64,000 nt of DNA from Siccirubricoccus phaeus (GCF_008360935.1 NZ_SRXO01000009.1:124001-188000), one strand, 5' to 3'. Positions 41,958 to 50,340 are shown, counted from the stretch's first letter. A program made the numbers and translations. The notes: a model not told the origin generated them from the sequence alone.

Positions 41958-44135
41958 ATGGGCATTGAGCACCGATTTGATATCCCGTTCATCGCGGCCA
42001 TGGCGCTCCGCGAGAAGCAGATACAGCAGAACTACCGACCCATCATCGCAGTGCACAAATGGTTCGCCCGCCGGCCCGGGACACTTTTCCGGGGGCTGAC
42101 GCTCGCGGAGTTCGGCGACCGGCCCCTTCGTGATGCGTTCTTCACCGCCAACGATTTCCCGGGCCGGGTAGTGTGCGACCCCTTCATGGGAGGGGGCACG
42201 CCGCTCTTGGAGGCGAACCGCGTCGGCTGTGATGTGCTCGGGTTTGACATCAACCCCATGGCCGCCTGGATCGTCCGCGAAGAAATCGAGCATCTCGACC
42301 TAGGCGCCTATCGCCAGACCGCCGACAGGTTGCTTGCGACCCTCACCACGGAACTTGGCGACCTCTACCTCACAGACTGCCCGTTGTATGGCGACCGCGA
42401 CGTGCCGGTGAAGTATGCGCTTTGGGTGAAGACGCTGGATTGCACGAACTGCGGCAAACAATTCGATCTCTTCCCGGGCTACCTGATCGGCGACGACACG
42501 CGGCATCCGCTTAACGTCCTTGCATGCCATGCGTGCGGCGAACTGAACGAAGTCGCGGACCTCGACAAGCCCGGCGCGTGCCATGCATGCGATGCGGCCC
42601 TTCGCGTGGAAGGGCCGGCGAAGCGAAACCGCTGCGCCTGCCCAAGCTGCGGCCACGTGAACCGATATCCGCTCGGCGAAGGCCGCCCGCTCGGGCATCG
42701 TCTCTTCGCCATCGAATACACCAACCCGAAGCGCCGCGCGAAGCACAAGGGCAGGTTCTTCAAGAAGCCCGACGCGCGCGATCTTGCCCGCATGGCCACG
42801 GCAGAAGCGCGATGGAACGCGATCACGCCGCGCTTCGCGCCGGAGACGGAAATCCTGCCGGGCGACGAAACCGACCGCCTCCACAAATGGGGCTTTCAGC
42901 GTTACCGTGATCTCTTCAACGCACGACAACTACTCGGCCTGGAACGAAGCTGCGAACTCATCTCCGCTGTCAACGATGAGCGCGTGCGGCATGCCCTTGC
43001 GACGAACCTCTCCGACCTTCTGCGCTACCAGAACATGCTTTGCCGCTATGACACGATGGCGTTGAAGTCTCTGGACATCTTCTCTGTGCACGGCTTCCCG
43101 GTCGGACTGGTGCAATGCGAGTCCAACCTACTCGGCATCGTCAGTGAAAGCGGCGCAAGCGTGGGCTCGGGCGGCTGGACGAACATCATTGAGAAATACG
43201 CGAAGGCAAAACGCTACTGCGACGCGCCATTTGAGGTAAGGCAGAACGGCAAGGGGAAGGTGACGGTCCCCGTGCATGGCGAGTGGATCGGCGAGACGAA
43301 GCCCGGATCGCGTTCACGGAAGGTCACGATCCGCTGCGCGACCTCGACGGAAGCGGACCTCGCGCCGGGGTCACTCGACGCGGTGTTCACCGATCCGCCC
43401 TACTTCGGGAACGTCCAATACGGCGAGTTGATGGATTTCTGCTACGCTTGGCTCCGCAGCTTGGTGAGCCATGACGCGGAGGGCTTCGACCGGATCAGCA
43501 CGCGGTCGCCGAACGAACTCACAGGCAACCAGACGCAGGAACGCGGCCTAGAGCACTTCGCCGCAGGGCTCGCGCAGGTCTATGCGAAAGCCGCCCGCGC
43601 ATTGAAGCCGGCCGGGCCACTTGCGTTCACGTTCCACCACAACAAGCTTGAAGCCTATCACGCTGTCGGCGTCGCCATCCTTGATGGCAACCTCACATGC
43701 ACGGCCGCGCTTCCGTGTCCCGCCGAGATGGGCGGCTCAATCCACATTCACGGAACCGGGTCGTCCATCGTTGACACCGTATTCGTGTGCCGAGTGCTCC
43801 CGGAGCACGTGCCAGAGGTGCCGGCCTTTGGCGCGCTACACGACATGGTCGCGGCCGAACTCGACCAGCTTCGGGCGGCAGGCATGAAGCCGACAGCCGG
43901 CGACGTGCGGTGCATCGTCTATGGACATGTTACACGCCTCGCGGTGCTCACGCTTCTCCCGGATTGGGATGTCTCGGCGAGCATGCGCGACAAGCTCACG
44001 CTGTTCGGCAAGGTCGTTGATGGGCTCGGCGACACCGCCGCGCTCATTGGCCGCCTCTCGCCCGCGCCAGCAACGAAGAAGGACAGCGGCAAAGACCGCA
44101 CGGGAGTGAAGACCGCCGATGGCGCATCCGTTTGA
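41958..44135 (+). CDS. DNA methylase with internal zinc ribbons (DUF1156-like)
   Basis: A 725-residue SAM-dependent DNA methyltransferase. The N-terminal QNYRPIIAVHKWFARRPGT is typical of DUF1156-like methylases. SAM motif I is DPFMGGGTPLLEA (74-86) with FDINP, and the catalytic DPPYFGNVQYGEL is far downstream at 479. Between them are CxxC pairs near 162, 190, 208 and 228, forming probable zinc ribbons, likely the target-recognition part. The order (SAM site, insert, DPPY) is alpha-like. The nuclease gene overlaps its end by 17 bp, arguing for a restriction-modification pair. Weak ribosome site at 41958. Confidence 0.85.
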   Translation: MGIEHRFDIPFIAAMALREKQIQQNYRPIIAVHKWFARRPGTLFRGLTLAEFGDRPLRDAFFTANDFPGRVVCDPFMGGGTPLLEANRVGCDVLGFDINPMAAWIVREEIEHLDLGAYRQTADRLLATLTTELGDLYLTDCPLYGDRDVPVKYALWVKTLDCTNCGKQFDLFPGYLIGDDTRHPLNVLACHACGELNEVADLDKPGACHACDAALRVEGPAKRNRCACPSCGHVNRYPLGEGRPLGHRLFAIEYTNPKRRAKHKGRFFKKPDARDLARMATAEARWNAITPRFAPETEILPGDETDRLHKWGFQRYRDLFNARQLLGLERSCELISAVNDERVRHALATNLSDLLRYQNMLCRYDTMALKSLDIFSVHGFPVGLVQCESNLLGIVSESGASVGSGGWTNIIEKYAKAKRYCDAPFEVRQNGKGKVTVPVHGEWIGETKPGSRSRKVTIRCATSTEADLAPGSLDAVFTDPPYFGNVQYGELMDFCYAWLRSLVSHDAEGFDRISTRSPNELTGNQTQERGLEHFAAGLAQVYAKAARALKPAGPLAFTFHHNKLEAYHAVGVAILDGNLTCTAALPCPAEMGGSIHIHGTGSSIVDTVFVCRVLPEHVPEVPAFGALHDMVAAELDQLRAAGMKPTAGDVRCIVYGHVTRLAVLTLLPDWDVSASMRDKLTLFGKVVDGLGDTAALIGRLSPAPATKKDSGKDRTGVKTADGASV

Positions 44136-45159
44136 AGTTCCGTTCGCGGACATCGCCGCGAACATGGACCACTACATTGACGAAGTGTTCGCGTCGCTCC
44201 GGTCGGAGTTCCTGACGATGCCGAAGGGCGCGGGGTTCATTGAGTATCCCGTGTTCGAGGCGGGATACGAAGCACTCAAGCGAACGACGCGAGATTTCCG
44301 AGTGCTCGACCCGGAGCAAGTCTTCGCCACCGTTCTCGCCACGCCCATTACGTTCATCGTGCTGCGGACGATGCTCGGCTTCACCCCGCCTGAATGGGCA
44401 TACGTGACACAACAGCGAACGAACACGCTGGTTACGCAGAGCGCGGCAAGGACCATAGACCGGAACATTCGGCTTGATCCGACCACCCCCTTGAGAGCCA
44501 ACGGCAGGCTCACAGAACAGCGCATCCGCGCCCTTGTGCGGACGGCATGCGAGATGCTGACAGAAGGCGTGCCCGACACGCTTCCGACGCTTCTACATCG
44601 CCTCGACAAAGCCGATACGCGCGACGGGCTGCGCAGCCTACAGCCGCTTGCCGATCTCGGCGTGCCCTACTCAATGGTCCTGTATGAGAGGTTCCTAGGC
44701 AGCCCGTTTGTCAGTCATCGCAACTCTGTTTCCGAGCTTGTCGGCGACATCGTTGAGGCGGCCGTTGAAGCGGTGCTCACGGCGCCACGGATCAGCTTCC
44801 GAAAGACAGCCCGTGCCGAGCGCGTCCAGAACTTCGATCAGGCGCCAGACTTCATCGTGCCCAATGAGTTCAACCCGCAGGTCGTCATTGAAGCGAAGCT
44901 CACGGAAGACGATGGCACGGCGCGGGACAAGGTGACGCGCGTGCAGCATCTCGGCACGCTGGCAATGCGCGGCCGGACGGAAGCAGAAGGGCCGCGCTTC
45001 GAGGTGATCGCGTGCATTGCCGGTCGTGGCTTCAAGGTCCGTCGTGCCGACATGGAAAAGCTGTTGATTGCGACGCGAGGCAAGGTGTTCACGCTCGAAA
45101 CCATATCTCAGATGGTAGAGCACACGCGCCTATCCGAATTTGTCACGCGACCGCTCTAG
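44119..45159 (+). CDS. PD-(D/E)XK restriction endonuclease-like protein
   Basis: A 346-residue soluble protein. The C-terminal third has the nuclease core APDFIVPNEFNPQVVIEAKL, with Asp244, Glu258 and Lys260 in the D-x13-ExK spacing, and an upstream acidic helix near Glu213. The N-terminal 200 residues are helical and unassigned, possibly for DNA recognition. It starts inside the methylase gene (17-bp overlap) behind GGAGTGAAG, so expression is coupled. It is presumed to cut DNA not protected by the partner methylase; the target site is unknown. Confidence 0.75.
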   Translation: MAHPFEVPFADIAANMDHYIDEVFASLRSEFLTMPKGAGFIEYPVFEAGYEALKRTTRDFRVLDPEQVFATVLATPITFIVLRTMLGFTPPEWAYVTQQRTNTLVTQSAARTIDRNIRLDPTTPLRANGRLTEQRIRALVRTACEMLTEGVPDTLPTLLHRLDKADTRDGLRSLQPLADLGVPYSMVLYERFLGSPFVSHRNSVSELVGDIVEAAVEAVLTAPRISFRKTARAERVQNFDQAPDFIVPNEFNPQVVIEAKLTEDDGTARDKVTRVQHLGTLAMRGRTEAEGPRFEVIACIAGRGFKVRRADMEKLLIATRGKVFTLETISQMVEHTRLSEFVTRPL

Positions 45160-45163
45160 CCAC

Positions 45164-45646
45164 ATGGCCACGACACTCCGCACCATCGGTTATGAAGGCG
45201 CCAGCCTAGAGGGGTTTCTCTCCGCGCTTCGGCGCGCCCGCGTGTCACTGCTTGTGGACGTGCGCGCCGTCGCGGTTTCACGCCGCAAGGGCTTCTCAAA
45301 GACCGCGCTTGCCGCCGCCCTGTCGGAAGCTGGCATCGGCTATCTGCATCTGCGCGACCTAGGCGACCCGAAGCCCGGCCGCGAGGCCGCGCGCGCGGGC
45401 CGCATGGCGGAGTTCCGCACCATCTACACGGCGCATCTTCGCGGTGCCGTCGCACAAGCCGCGCTCGCCGAAGCCGCCCGCGTCGCGGAGCAACGTTCGG
45501 TGTGCCTGCTTTGCTATGAAGCCGATCCGTCCGGCTGCCATCGCGCTATCGTGGCAGCCTCGATAGCGAGGAAAACCGGCCTTGCCGTCCAACATCTCCG
45601 GCCCGATACGCCACGCGCCGCCGGGAGCGCAACAGCCGCAGCATGA
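45164..45646 (+). CDS. DUF488 family protein
   Basis: A 160-residue protein with the full DUF488 pattern: RTIGYEGASLEGFL, LLVDVRAVAVSRRKGFSK, YLHLRDLGDPK and a C-terminal VCLLCYEADPSGCHR. The paired Cys and CHR are conserved in the family and may be catalytic or metal-binding. DUF488 proteins are of unknown function but recur in mobile and defence neighbourhoods. It follows the nuclease stop by 4 bp. The next gene begins within its 3' end. Confidence 0.85.
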   Translation: MATTLRTIGYEGASLEGFLSALRRARVSLLVDVRAVAVSRRKGFSKTALAAALSEAGIGYLHLRDLGDPKPGREAARAGRMAEFRTIYTAHLRGAVAQAALAEAARVAEQRSVCLLCYEADPSGCHRAIVAASIARKTGLAVQHLRPDTPRAAGSATAAA

Positions 45647-46412
45647 GGGCAACCGCGAGGCGGTCCTTGTGCTGGTCAAGGCAGTCCCCCGGCCCAGTAA
45701 GGGCTACCGCGAAACCGTGTGCTGCGCGGGCGTCACTGCATCGGGCGCGTGGCGTCGGCTCTATCCGGTTCGCTTTCGACAGCTTGTAGCGGAACAGCAG
45801 TTCGCCCGCTGGCAATGGGTGGACTACACGTGGCAGGCGCCGCGCGGGGACTATCGACGCGAAAGCCGCAGGATCGAAGAAAATACGTTGCAGCCGGGGC
45901 GCATCATGCCGGGGCGGGATCGCCTTGGCGCCGTGCTCCCGCTGCTTCGCGCGTCCACACGGGAAGCCTCCGCGCAGGGCGAAAGCCTCGCACTCATCGA
46001 ACCGCGCGACATCACGTTCAAGGCGCGCCCGAAGAAGCCGCAGGTTATCGACGCGGAGCGTGCCGCCTTCCGCGAGGCCGCGCGGCAACAGTCCCTCCTA
46101 GATCGCGATGTGTCCGATTTCGAGCCGTGCCCCTACGCGGTTGCGATGGCGTTCACGGATCAGGACGGCACGCGCCACGCGCCGCAGTGCGGCGATTGGG
46201 AAACCACCGCCACCTTCTTCAACATGCGCAAGCGCGGCTCAGATGATGCGGCGATCATCGCGCACCTTCGCGCGGAGTTCACGGAGCAGCGGCACGGGCG
46301 CCGCATCTTCCTCGCCATGGGCACAGTCGCCAAACGGCCGCGTCAGTGGTTGCTGTTGGGCGTGCTGCGCGTTCAGGATGCCGCGCCCGGTCAACTCGCG
46401 CTCGCCGTGTAA
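45582..46412 (+). CDS. Unknown protein associated with DUF488
   Basis: A 276-residue soluble protein with EAVLVLVKAVPRPSKGYRETVCCAGVT, WRRLYPVRFRQL and WVDYTWQAPRGDYRRESRR, then a C-terminal DWETTATFFNMRKRGSD and HGRRIFLAMGTV. There is no catalytic signature that I recognise, though conserved Cys, Arg and Asp cluster in the N-terminal half. The start is uncertain: TTG 45582 (AGGAAAA upstream) overlaps the DUF488 gene by 65 bp, and GTG 45672 is possible. Tight coupling to DUF488 implies a joint function. Confidence 0.7.
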   Translation: MPSNISGPIRHAPPGAQQPQHEGNREAVLVLVKAVPRPSKGYRETVCCAGVTASGAWRRLYPVRFRQLVAEQQFARWQWVDYTWQAPRGDYRRESRRIEENTLQPGRIMPGRDRLGAVLPLLRASTREASAQGESLALIEPRDITFKARPKKPQVIDAERAAFREAARQQSLLDRDVSDFEPCPYAVAMAFTDQDGTRHAPQCGDWETTATFFNMRKRGSDDAAIIAHLRAEFTEQRHGRRIFLAMGTVAKRPRQWLLLGVLRVQDAAPGQLALAV

Positions 46413-46491
46413 GGTAGCATGACGGTTTGCATATTGTTGCACCGGGCAAGCGGTGTTGGTGTAAGCGAAATCGACTTGTAGGGAAAATCCA

Positions 46492-46890
46492 ATGGCTCAA
46501 TACGCAATAGCCTTCGATTTGGACACCAAGGGCATGCGCGCTTCTGGCATGACCAAAAGTCAAATCACTACCGTCTATCAATCCGAGATACCAAAAGCCT
46601 TGGCCACATGCGGGTTCACCGCCCACCCGCAAGGATCGCTCTACCACACCGAGGCGGAGCAGAACCCAATCACTGCCATCATGAAATTGCAGGGCTCTTT
46701 GAAGAGCGGTGCGCCGACCTTCTGTCGTTGGGTGCGCCGCGTGCATGTCTTCCGCATGGAAGAATGGAGCGACGTGACTTCATTGATCGCGCAACGCGAT
46801 GCCGCAGAAGGGCCACCAGAAGCCGAAGAGGAATTGGAGGAACAAGAAGCCGCCGAAGCCGACGAAGCCGACGATGCAGCCCAGAAGTAA
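46492..46890 (+). CDS. VapD/Cas2-fold protein
   Basis: A 132-residue protein beginning AQYAIAFDLDTKGM, the first strand and conserved Asp of VapD and Cas2 ferredoxin-like RNases, followed by CGFTAHPQGSLYHT, the family's GF...QGS(L/V)Y element, and FRMEEWSDVTSLI. It ends in an acidic Glu/Ala tail. VapD of pathogens is an endoribonuclease toxin. AGGGAAAATCC supports the start. No Cas1 or CRISPR array is nearby, so a Cas2 role is unlikely. It ends the rightward cargo block; no cognate antitoxin was found. Confidence 0.7.
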   Translation: MAQYAIAFDLDTKGMRASGMTKSQITTVYQSEIPKALATCGFTAHPQGSLYHTEAEQNPITAIMKLQGSLKSGAPTFCRWVRRVHVFRMEEWSDVTSLIAQRDAAEGPPEAEEELEEQEAAEADEADDAAQK

Positions 46891-47261
46891 GCGACGGGCC
46901 GCAAAATAGCAGGGCCAGAATATGCGCCACGCGCACCGCGCCATTTTGTGCAATCGGGCTGTCGATGGCGGGAGACGGGCCGCGCATTTCGCGCATTTCG
47001 TCCACTGTGGACGTGGTGTCGTGGTGGGCCAGGGAATGGGTGAAGCAGCGGTGCAATTTGTGCGAGCGGGGTCTGTGGGAAGTGGCGGGGCGGGTGTCGG
47101 CGGCCCCCACCCCACCCCTTGCACGATATCGAGGGGCGGGGTGGTCCGGCGCGGAGCATAGGCGCCGCCGGGCAGCGCCGTCGCGTCAGGGCAAGGCGCC
47201 GCAAGCGGCACGCCGCGCGGAGTGGACGCGCGCCGCAGCACCACGGCGAAGCAAGATGCAG
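46891..47261. other. Gap between convergent operons, with a 15-bp palindrome
   Basis: No gene is supported. CGTCCACTGTGGACG (46999-47013) is a perfect palindrome around a single base, and just before it GCGCATTTC is repeated in tandem (46982-46999). This could be a regulatory or packaging-type site of the element, or the relict promoter of a lost gene. Confidence 0.4.
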
Positions 47262-47948
47262 CTACCGGGCACGTCGCCGCGTCGCGGCCTTCGCCAACGC
47301 GATGATGAACTCCGGGCTTCGGTCCAGGCCGTTCGCGGTCACGTGGCGCTTGATGGCAGGGGATCGCGCAACGATGCCTTGATAGAACTCACGGGCCGCC
47401 GTCATCTGGTCCTCATAGCGGTCCCCGAAGTGCTGGCGCAGCGCGGCATCTGCGGCTTCGATGCTCGGCGCCTGCCACGCAGGATGCGCCGCCCTGACAG
47501 CATGCTTCCACGCAAGGTCAACCTCCGCCCTGGACAGGCCGACCGCGTGCAGCGCCGTGGCGGCTTCCTGACGCTCGGCGCGGGCTTCGGGTGTCACATC
47601 GAAGCCGGCGGCTTCCACGGCGGCCGGATCGTCCGGCAACGCCATGATGGCTTGCACATCCCGAACCGATCCGGGCGGGGCGTCATACATCAACGCCGCG
47701 CCATTCAAGGACTCAGGCGCATCGGGCACGCCCTTGGGCTGCACGGGCAGCGCGGGCGGGCGCTCGCCCCACTGCGACCACGGCGCACGCGGCTCCGCCG
47801 GCTCCGCAGCGCCCGGCGCGTTGCTTGCGGCATGATCGGCGACGGGCTGGCGCGTCTCGGCGGCCGGCGCTGCGGACGCGGCCGGTGCGGGCACCGCGCC
47901 GTGCGAAGGATACATGCGCGCCGCCGCTGCGGCGAAGTCATCGGACAT
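47262..47948 (-). CDS. Hypothetical element protein
   Basis: A 228-residue soluble protein, Ala/Pro-rich in its N-terminal third (PAPAASAAPAAETRQ), with a helical acidic C-terminal domain (HFGDRYEDQMTAAREFYQ ... SPEFIIALAKA). CATGGAGGGGCAACCCC upstream of 47948 sets the start. Its C-terminal sequence recalls phage scaffold or accessory proteins that modify host functions, but I cannot name a family. It is the last gene of the leftward operon and overlaps the AT-hook gene by 11 bp. Confidence 0.65.
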   Translation of the reverse strand: MSDDFAAAAARMYPSHGAVPAPAASAAPAAETRQPVADHAASNAPGAAEPAEPRAPWSQWGERPPALPVQPKGVPDAPESLNGAALMYDAPPGSVRDVQAIMALPDDPAAVEAAGFDVTPEARAERQEAATALHAVGLSRAEVDLAWKHAVRAAHPAWQAPSIEAADAALRQHFGDRYEDQMTAAREFYQGIVARSPAIKRHVTANGLDRSPEFIIALAKAATRRRAR

Positions 47949-48216
47949 GGGGTTGCCCCTCCATGATGCAGGACTTGGGCGGCCGTCCGCGCGGGCGGCC
48001 GGTGCGCGTGTTGCCGCGCGGAAGTTCCGGCGAGATGCCGGCCGCGATGGCGGCACGGAATGCGGCTTCCGACTTCGGCCCGGCAGGCGGCAAGCACATC
48101 ACGTCAAGCAGGCCGTGATGGTGCAAGAACAGCCTGACACGCCACCCCACTGTGCCAGTGGCGCCGCGCGGGCGCCCTCGCGGTTGTCCGGTCGCACGAT
48201 GCGGGCGGCGCGTCAT
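47938..48216 (-). CDS. Small AT-hook protein
   Basis: A 92-residue very basic protein with two AT-hook-like segments, GQPRGRPRGATG near the start and TGRPRGRPPKS near the end, each with an RGRP core that inserts in the DNA minor groove. The middle contains FLHHHGLLDVMCLPP. The ATG overlaps the preceding gene's stop by 4 bp, and the end overlaps the next gene, so the operon is tightly packed. It probably binds AT-rich sites in the element or host. Confidence 0.7.
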   Translation of the reverse strand: MTRRPHRATGQPRGRPRGATGTVGWRVRLFLHHHGLLDVMCLPPAGPKSEAAFRAAIAAGISPELPRGNTRTGRPRGRPPKSCIMEGQPHVR

Positions 48217-48695
48217 GATGGCGTCGCCTCCACGCTCGGCATCGGCGGCGCGGGCGGATGCGGTTTCAGGACACAGGCCGCGAGCATGTCCGCGCGCAGC
48301 CGGATAACGCTGCGATCCACTTCCGCGACGGCAAGCACCGCCAGCCGCGCAATCTCGGCAGGAACGCGGCGCGGGCCGAAATAGCGCAGATCGAAAACCG
48401 ATGCCTTCGCCCGGCCCAAGATCGCTTGATGGGATCGAAGCGCGCCGGGGATACCGATGCCGGTGCGCACGCGGGCAAGAAGCGGCTGCACGGCAGCATC
48501 CGCTTCGTCCAGGCCGGCCATGGCGTCGCGCACGCGATCCGCGATGTCGTGGCAGGAAAGCGATGCCGCCGCCGGTCGGATCGCATAGGCCGCCCATGCG
48601 ATGGATGCTCGCGACATGACGTTCACGGCGTCCATGATTTGCGCGGGGTCCATGGTGGCGCCCGCCGCATGAGCCGAAGGGCGCAGCGTGTTCAT
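48213..48695 (-). CDS. Hypothetical element protein
   Basis: A 160-residue mostly helical soluble protein (ADRVRDAMAGLDEADAAVQPLLARV; IARLAVLAVAEVDRSVIRLRADML). It overlaps its neighbours by 4 bp on both sides (ATGA type), so it belongs to the leftward operon of the element. No recognised domain, signal peptide or catalytic motif. Function unknown. Confidence 0.65.
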   Translation of the reverse strand: MNTLRPSAHAAGATMDPAQIMDAVNVMSRASIAWAAYAIRPAAASLSCHDIADRVRDAMAGLDEADAAVQPLLARVRTGIGIPGALRSHQAILGRAKASVFDLRYFGPRRVPAEIARLAVLAVAEVDRSVIRLRADMLAACVLKPHPPAPPMPSVEATPS

Positions 48696-49483
48696 CGGCC
48701 CACCAGATGGTTCCAGGGGGCGGGCGACGGTCCCATGGGGGCGAGCGGTTGTGCCAGCCTCACCGCCTCCGCAGCACGCCGCGCCGCCGCCTCGGCTTCT
48801 GCACGCGCCGCCTGTTCCGGGCTGCGCGGAGCATTGGCGACGACTGCGCGCCGCAGTTCATCCACCGCCACATGCGGGCCATCGGCGGCAACGGCGGCGG
48901 CAGGGGACAGGGGTTGATCCACCAGCCGCCCGCCGCGTTCGATCATGCGGAAGTCGTTCAGGTAACGCTGCGGCATGTGCTCCGCGTCCAGCAGCCCCGC
49001 GAGCACCAGTTGCGCGACAACCTGCCCGGCAAGCCGTTCGGCGTCCGGCAGGATCGCGTCAGGCGAGAGGCCGGCGCGCGCTGCGGTGCGCTGGATGTTG
49101 GCGGCCGTGACAGCGATGCACGCGACCAAGTGCTTCGTCTGACGGGCGAGGCTCGCCGCCTGTTCCGAGATGATGCTGTCCACGTCATGGAGGGCGCCAG
49201 CGTGGGCATCACGGGCGCGCTGATATGCCGCCTCCGCGCGTTCGCTTTCCAGGCGAGGCCGGAGCGCGGCGCGGGCTTCCTGTGCATCCTCGATTGCCGC
49301 GACGGCTTCGGCGAGGCGCGCCCGAACATGCTTCCGGTGCGTGTCGTTCACCGGCATCTCGGCGAGCTTGATGCGGAGGCGGGACACGTCTTCCGAGTGC
49401 GTCGCGATCCACGCGGCGATTTCGGCATCTTCCTCCGCCGCCGAGCGCGCGGCCGTGGCGAAGGTGGGGGCGGGAATGGTCAT
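48692..49483 (-). CDS. Hypothetical coiled-coil element protein
   Basis: A 263-residue Ala/Glu/Arg-rich, largely helical protein. Heptad-like stretches (HRKHVRARLAEAVAAIEDAQEARAA; EQAARAEAEAAARRAAEAVRLA) suggest coiled coils. The second ATG (49483) is preferred because GGAGGTCCGC lies just before it and overlaps the upstream ATG. It could be structural or a regulator. Overlaps the next gene by 4 bp. Family not recognised. Confidence 0.65.
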   Translation of the reverse strand: MTIPAPTFATAARSAAEEDAEIAAWIATHSEDVSRLRIKLAEMPVNDTHRKHVRARLAEAVAAIEDAQEARAALRPRLESERAEAAYQRARDAHAGALHDVDSIISEQAASLARQTKHLVACIAVTAANIQRTAARAGLSPDAILPDAERLAGQVVAQLVLAGLLDAEHMPQRYLNDFRMIERGGRLVDQPLSPAAAVAADGPHVAVDELRRAVVANAPRSPEQAARAEAEAAARRAAEAVRLAQPLAPMGPSPAPWNHLVGR

Positions 49484-49622
49484 GCGGACCTCCATTGAAA
49501 GAACGGATTAGGGGACGCGCGAGAAGTCGCGAGAGAAGCGACGGTTTCGCCGCTGATCCCGGCGGAAGACTGATCCGCCATGCGCGGCCGGAGGGGTGCG
49601 GCGGGACGGTTCGCCGCGCGGA

Positions 49623-50078
49623 TCACGACAGAAGTTCCCGAAGCCAAGCCCGATCCGCAGCCGCCTTCGCGTCTTCAACGATGGGTGTATCGGCTCCCTC
49701 GGGATCGGCGGGTGCAGCCTCCGGCCGGCCGGTTCGCGCCCATGCTTCATCAAGGCGACGCGCCAAGTCCGCCAAGTGCTTCGGCGGCGGCGGAGTGGTT
49801 CCCGGCCGGGGGCTTTCCAGCGGCGCCGCCAGTGCAGCCGCCTTCATCCTCACTTCGATGGGGAGGCGCGCGTCTCGATACAGCGTTTGCAACAGCGTCA
49901 GGGCCGTTGCGCTGGCCGGGCCGCCATCGGGCGTGATGCCGTCCAGGGCTGCGCGCGCCGCCGCCTCCGCGATCTTGGTGGCCACGTTCTTCGCGCCGGG
50001 CGGGCGCCCGCGCTTCCGGGGCGCCGAAGGGATCGACGCAGCGTCCGGCATCGGCGCCGGAGGGGGCGGATACGTCAC
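49623..50078 (-). CDS. Hypothetical AT-hook protein, possibly small-terminase-like
   Basis: A 151-residue protein with a near-N-terminal AT-hook, APRKRGRPPGAKN, followed by a helical domain. The segment LPIEVRMKAAALAAPLESPRPG resembles a motif seen in small terminase-type phage proteins, and the Pro-rich tail ends DRAWLRELLS. If it recognises DNA for packaging, it would fit a satellite lifestyle; that is inference. It is 140 bp upstream of the coiled-coil gene, and 235 bp separate it from the small gene at 50314-50499. Confidence 0.55.
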   Translation of the reverse strand: MTYPPPPAPMPDAASIPSAPRKRGRPPGAKNVATKIAEAAARAALDGITPDGGPASATALTLLQTLYRDARLPIEVRMKAAALAAPLESPRPGTTPPPPKHLADLARRLDEAWARTGRPEAAPADPEGADTPIVEDAKAAADRAWLRELLS

Positions 50079-50221
50079 GGCGCTACCTCCCGCCGGGAGC
50101 TACGCCCCGGCCGTTGGCCCATCACGGCGGAACGCGCCGGCAGTCCCGAATGCCGCAAGGGCACGGGAGCCGCCGGGGGCGAAGGCCGCGAATGCTGATC
50201 CGATGTGGTCATGAGGCCAAT

Positions 50222-50340
50222 CAGATATGAATAAATAAGGAACCGTCAAGCAATAATCGGGTCGGCAGGAACAATATTATCGAGACATTCTGTCGCAATT
50301 TCCGTTGTGTAGTCTATTCAAAAGCAGCGACTTCTATTGA
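50222..50340. other. AT-rich patch in the element
   Basis: This is the most AT-rich stretch in the element (runs such as GAATAAATAAGG and AACAATATTATCGAG), partly covering the end of a small reading frame. It lies between the replication protein and the small-gene operon and may hold a promoter, or the melting region of a replication origin beside the iteron-like repeats at 50513-50583. Confidence 0.35.

Noticed and set aside
40740-42293. 517-residue leftward frame across the att region
   Set aside because: It crosses the tRNA-flank repeats and lies opposite vapBC and the methylase start, with no domain and no ribosome site.
46492-46890. Cas2 of a CRISPR system
   Set aside because: The fold signature fits Cas2/VapD, but there is no cas1, effector gene or repeat array, and the acidic tail fits VapD-like proteins at least as well.
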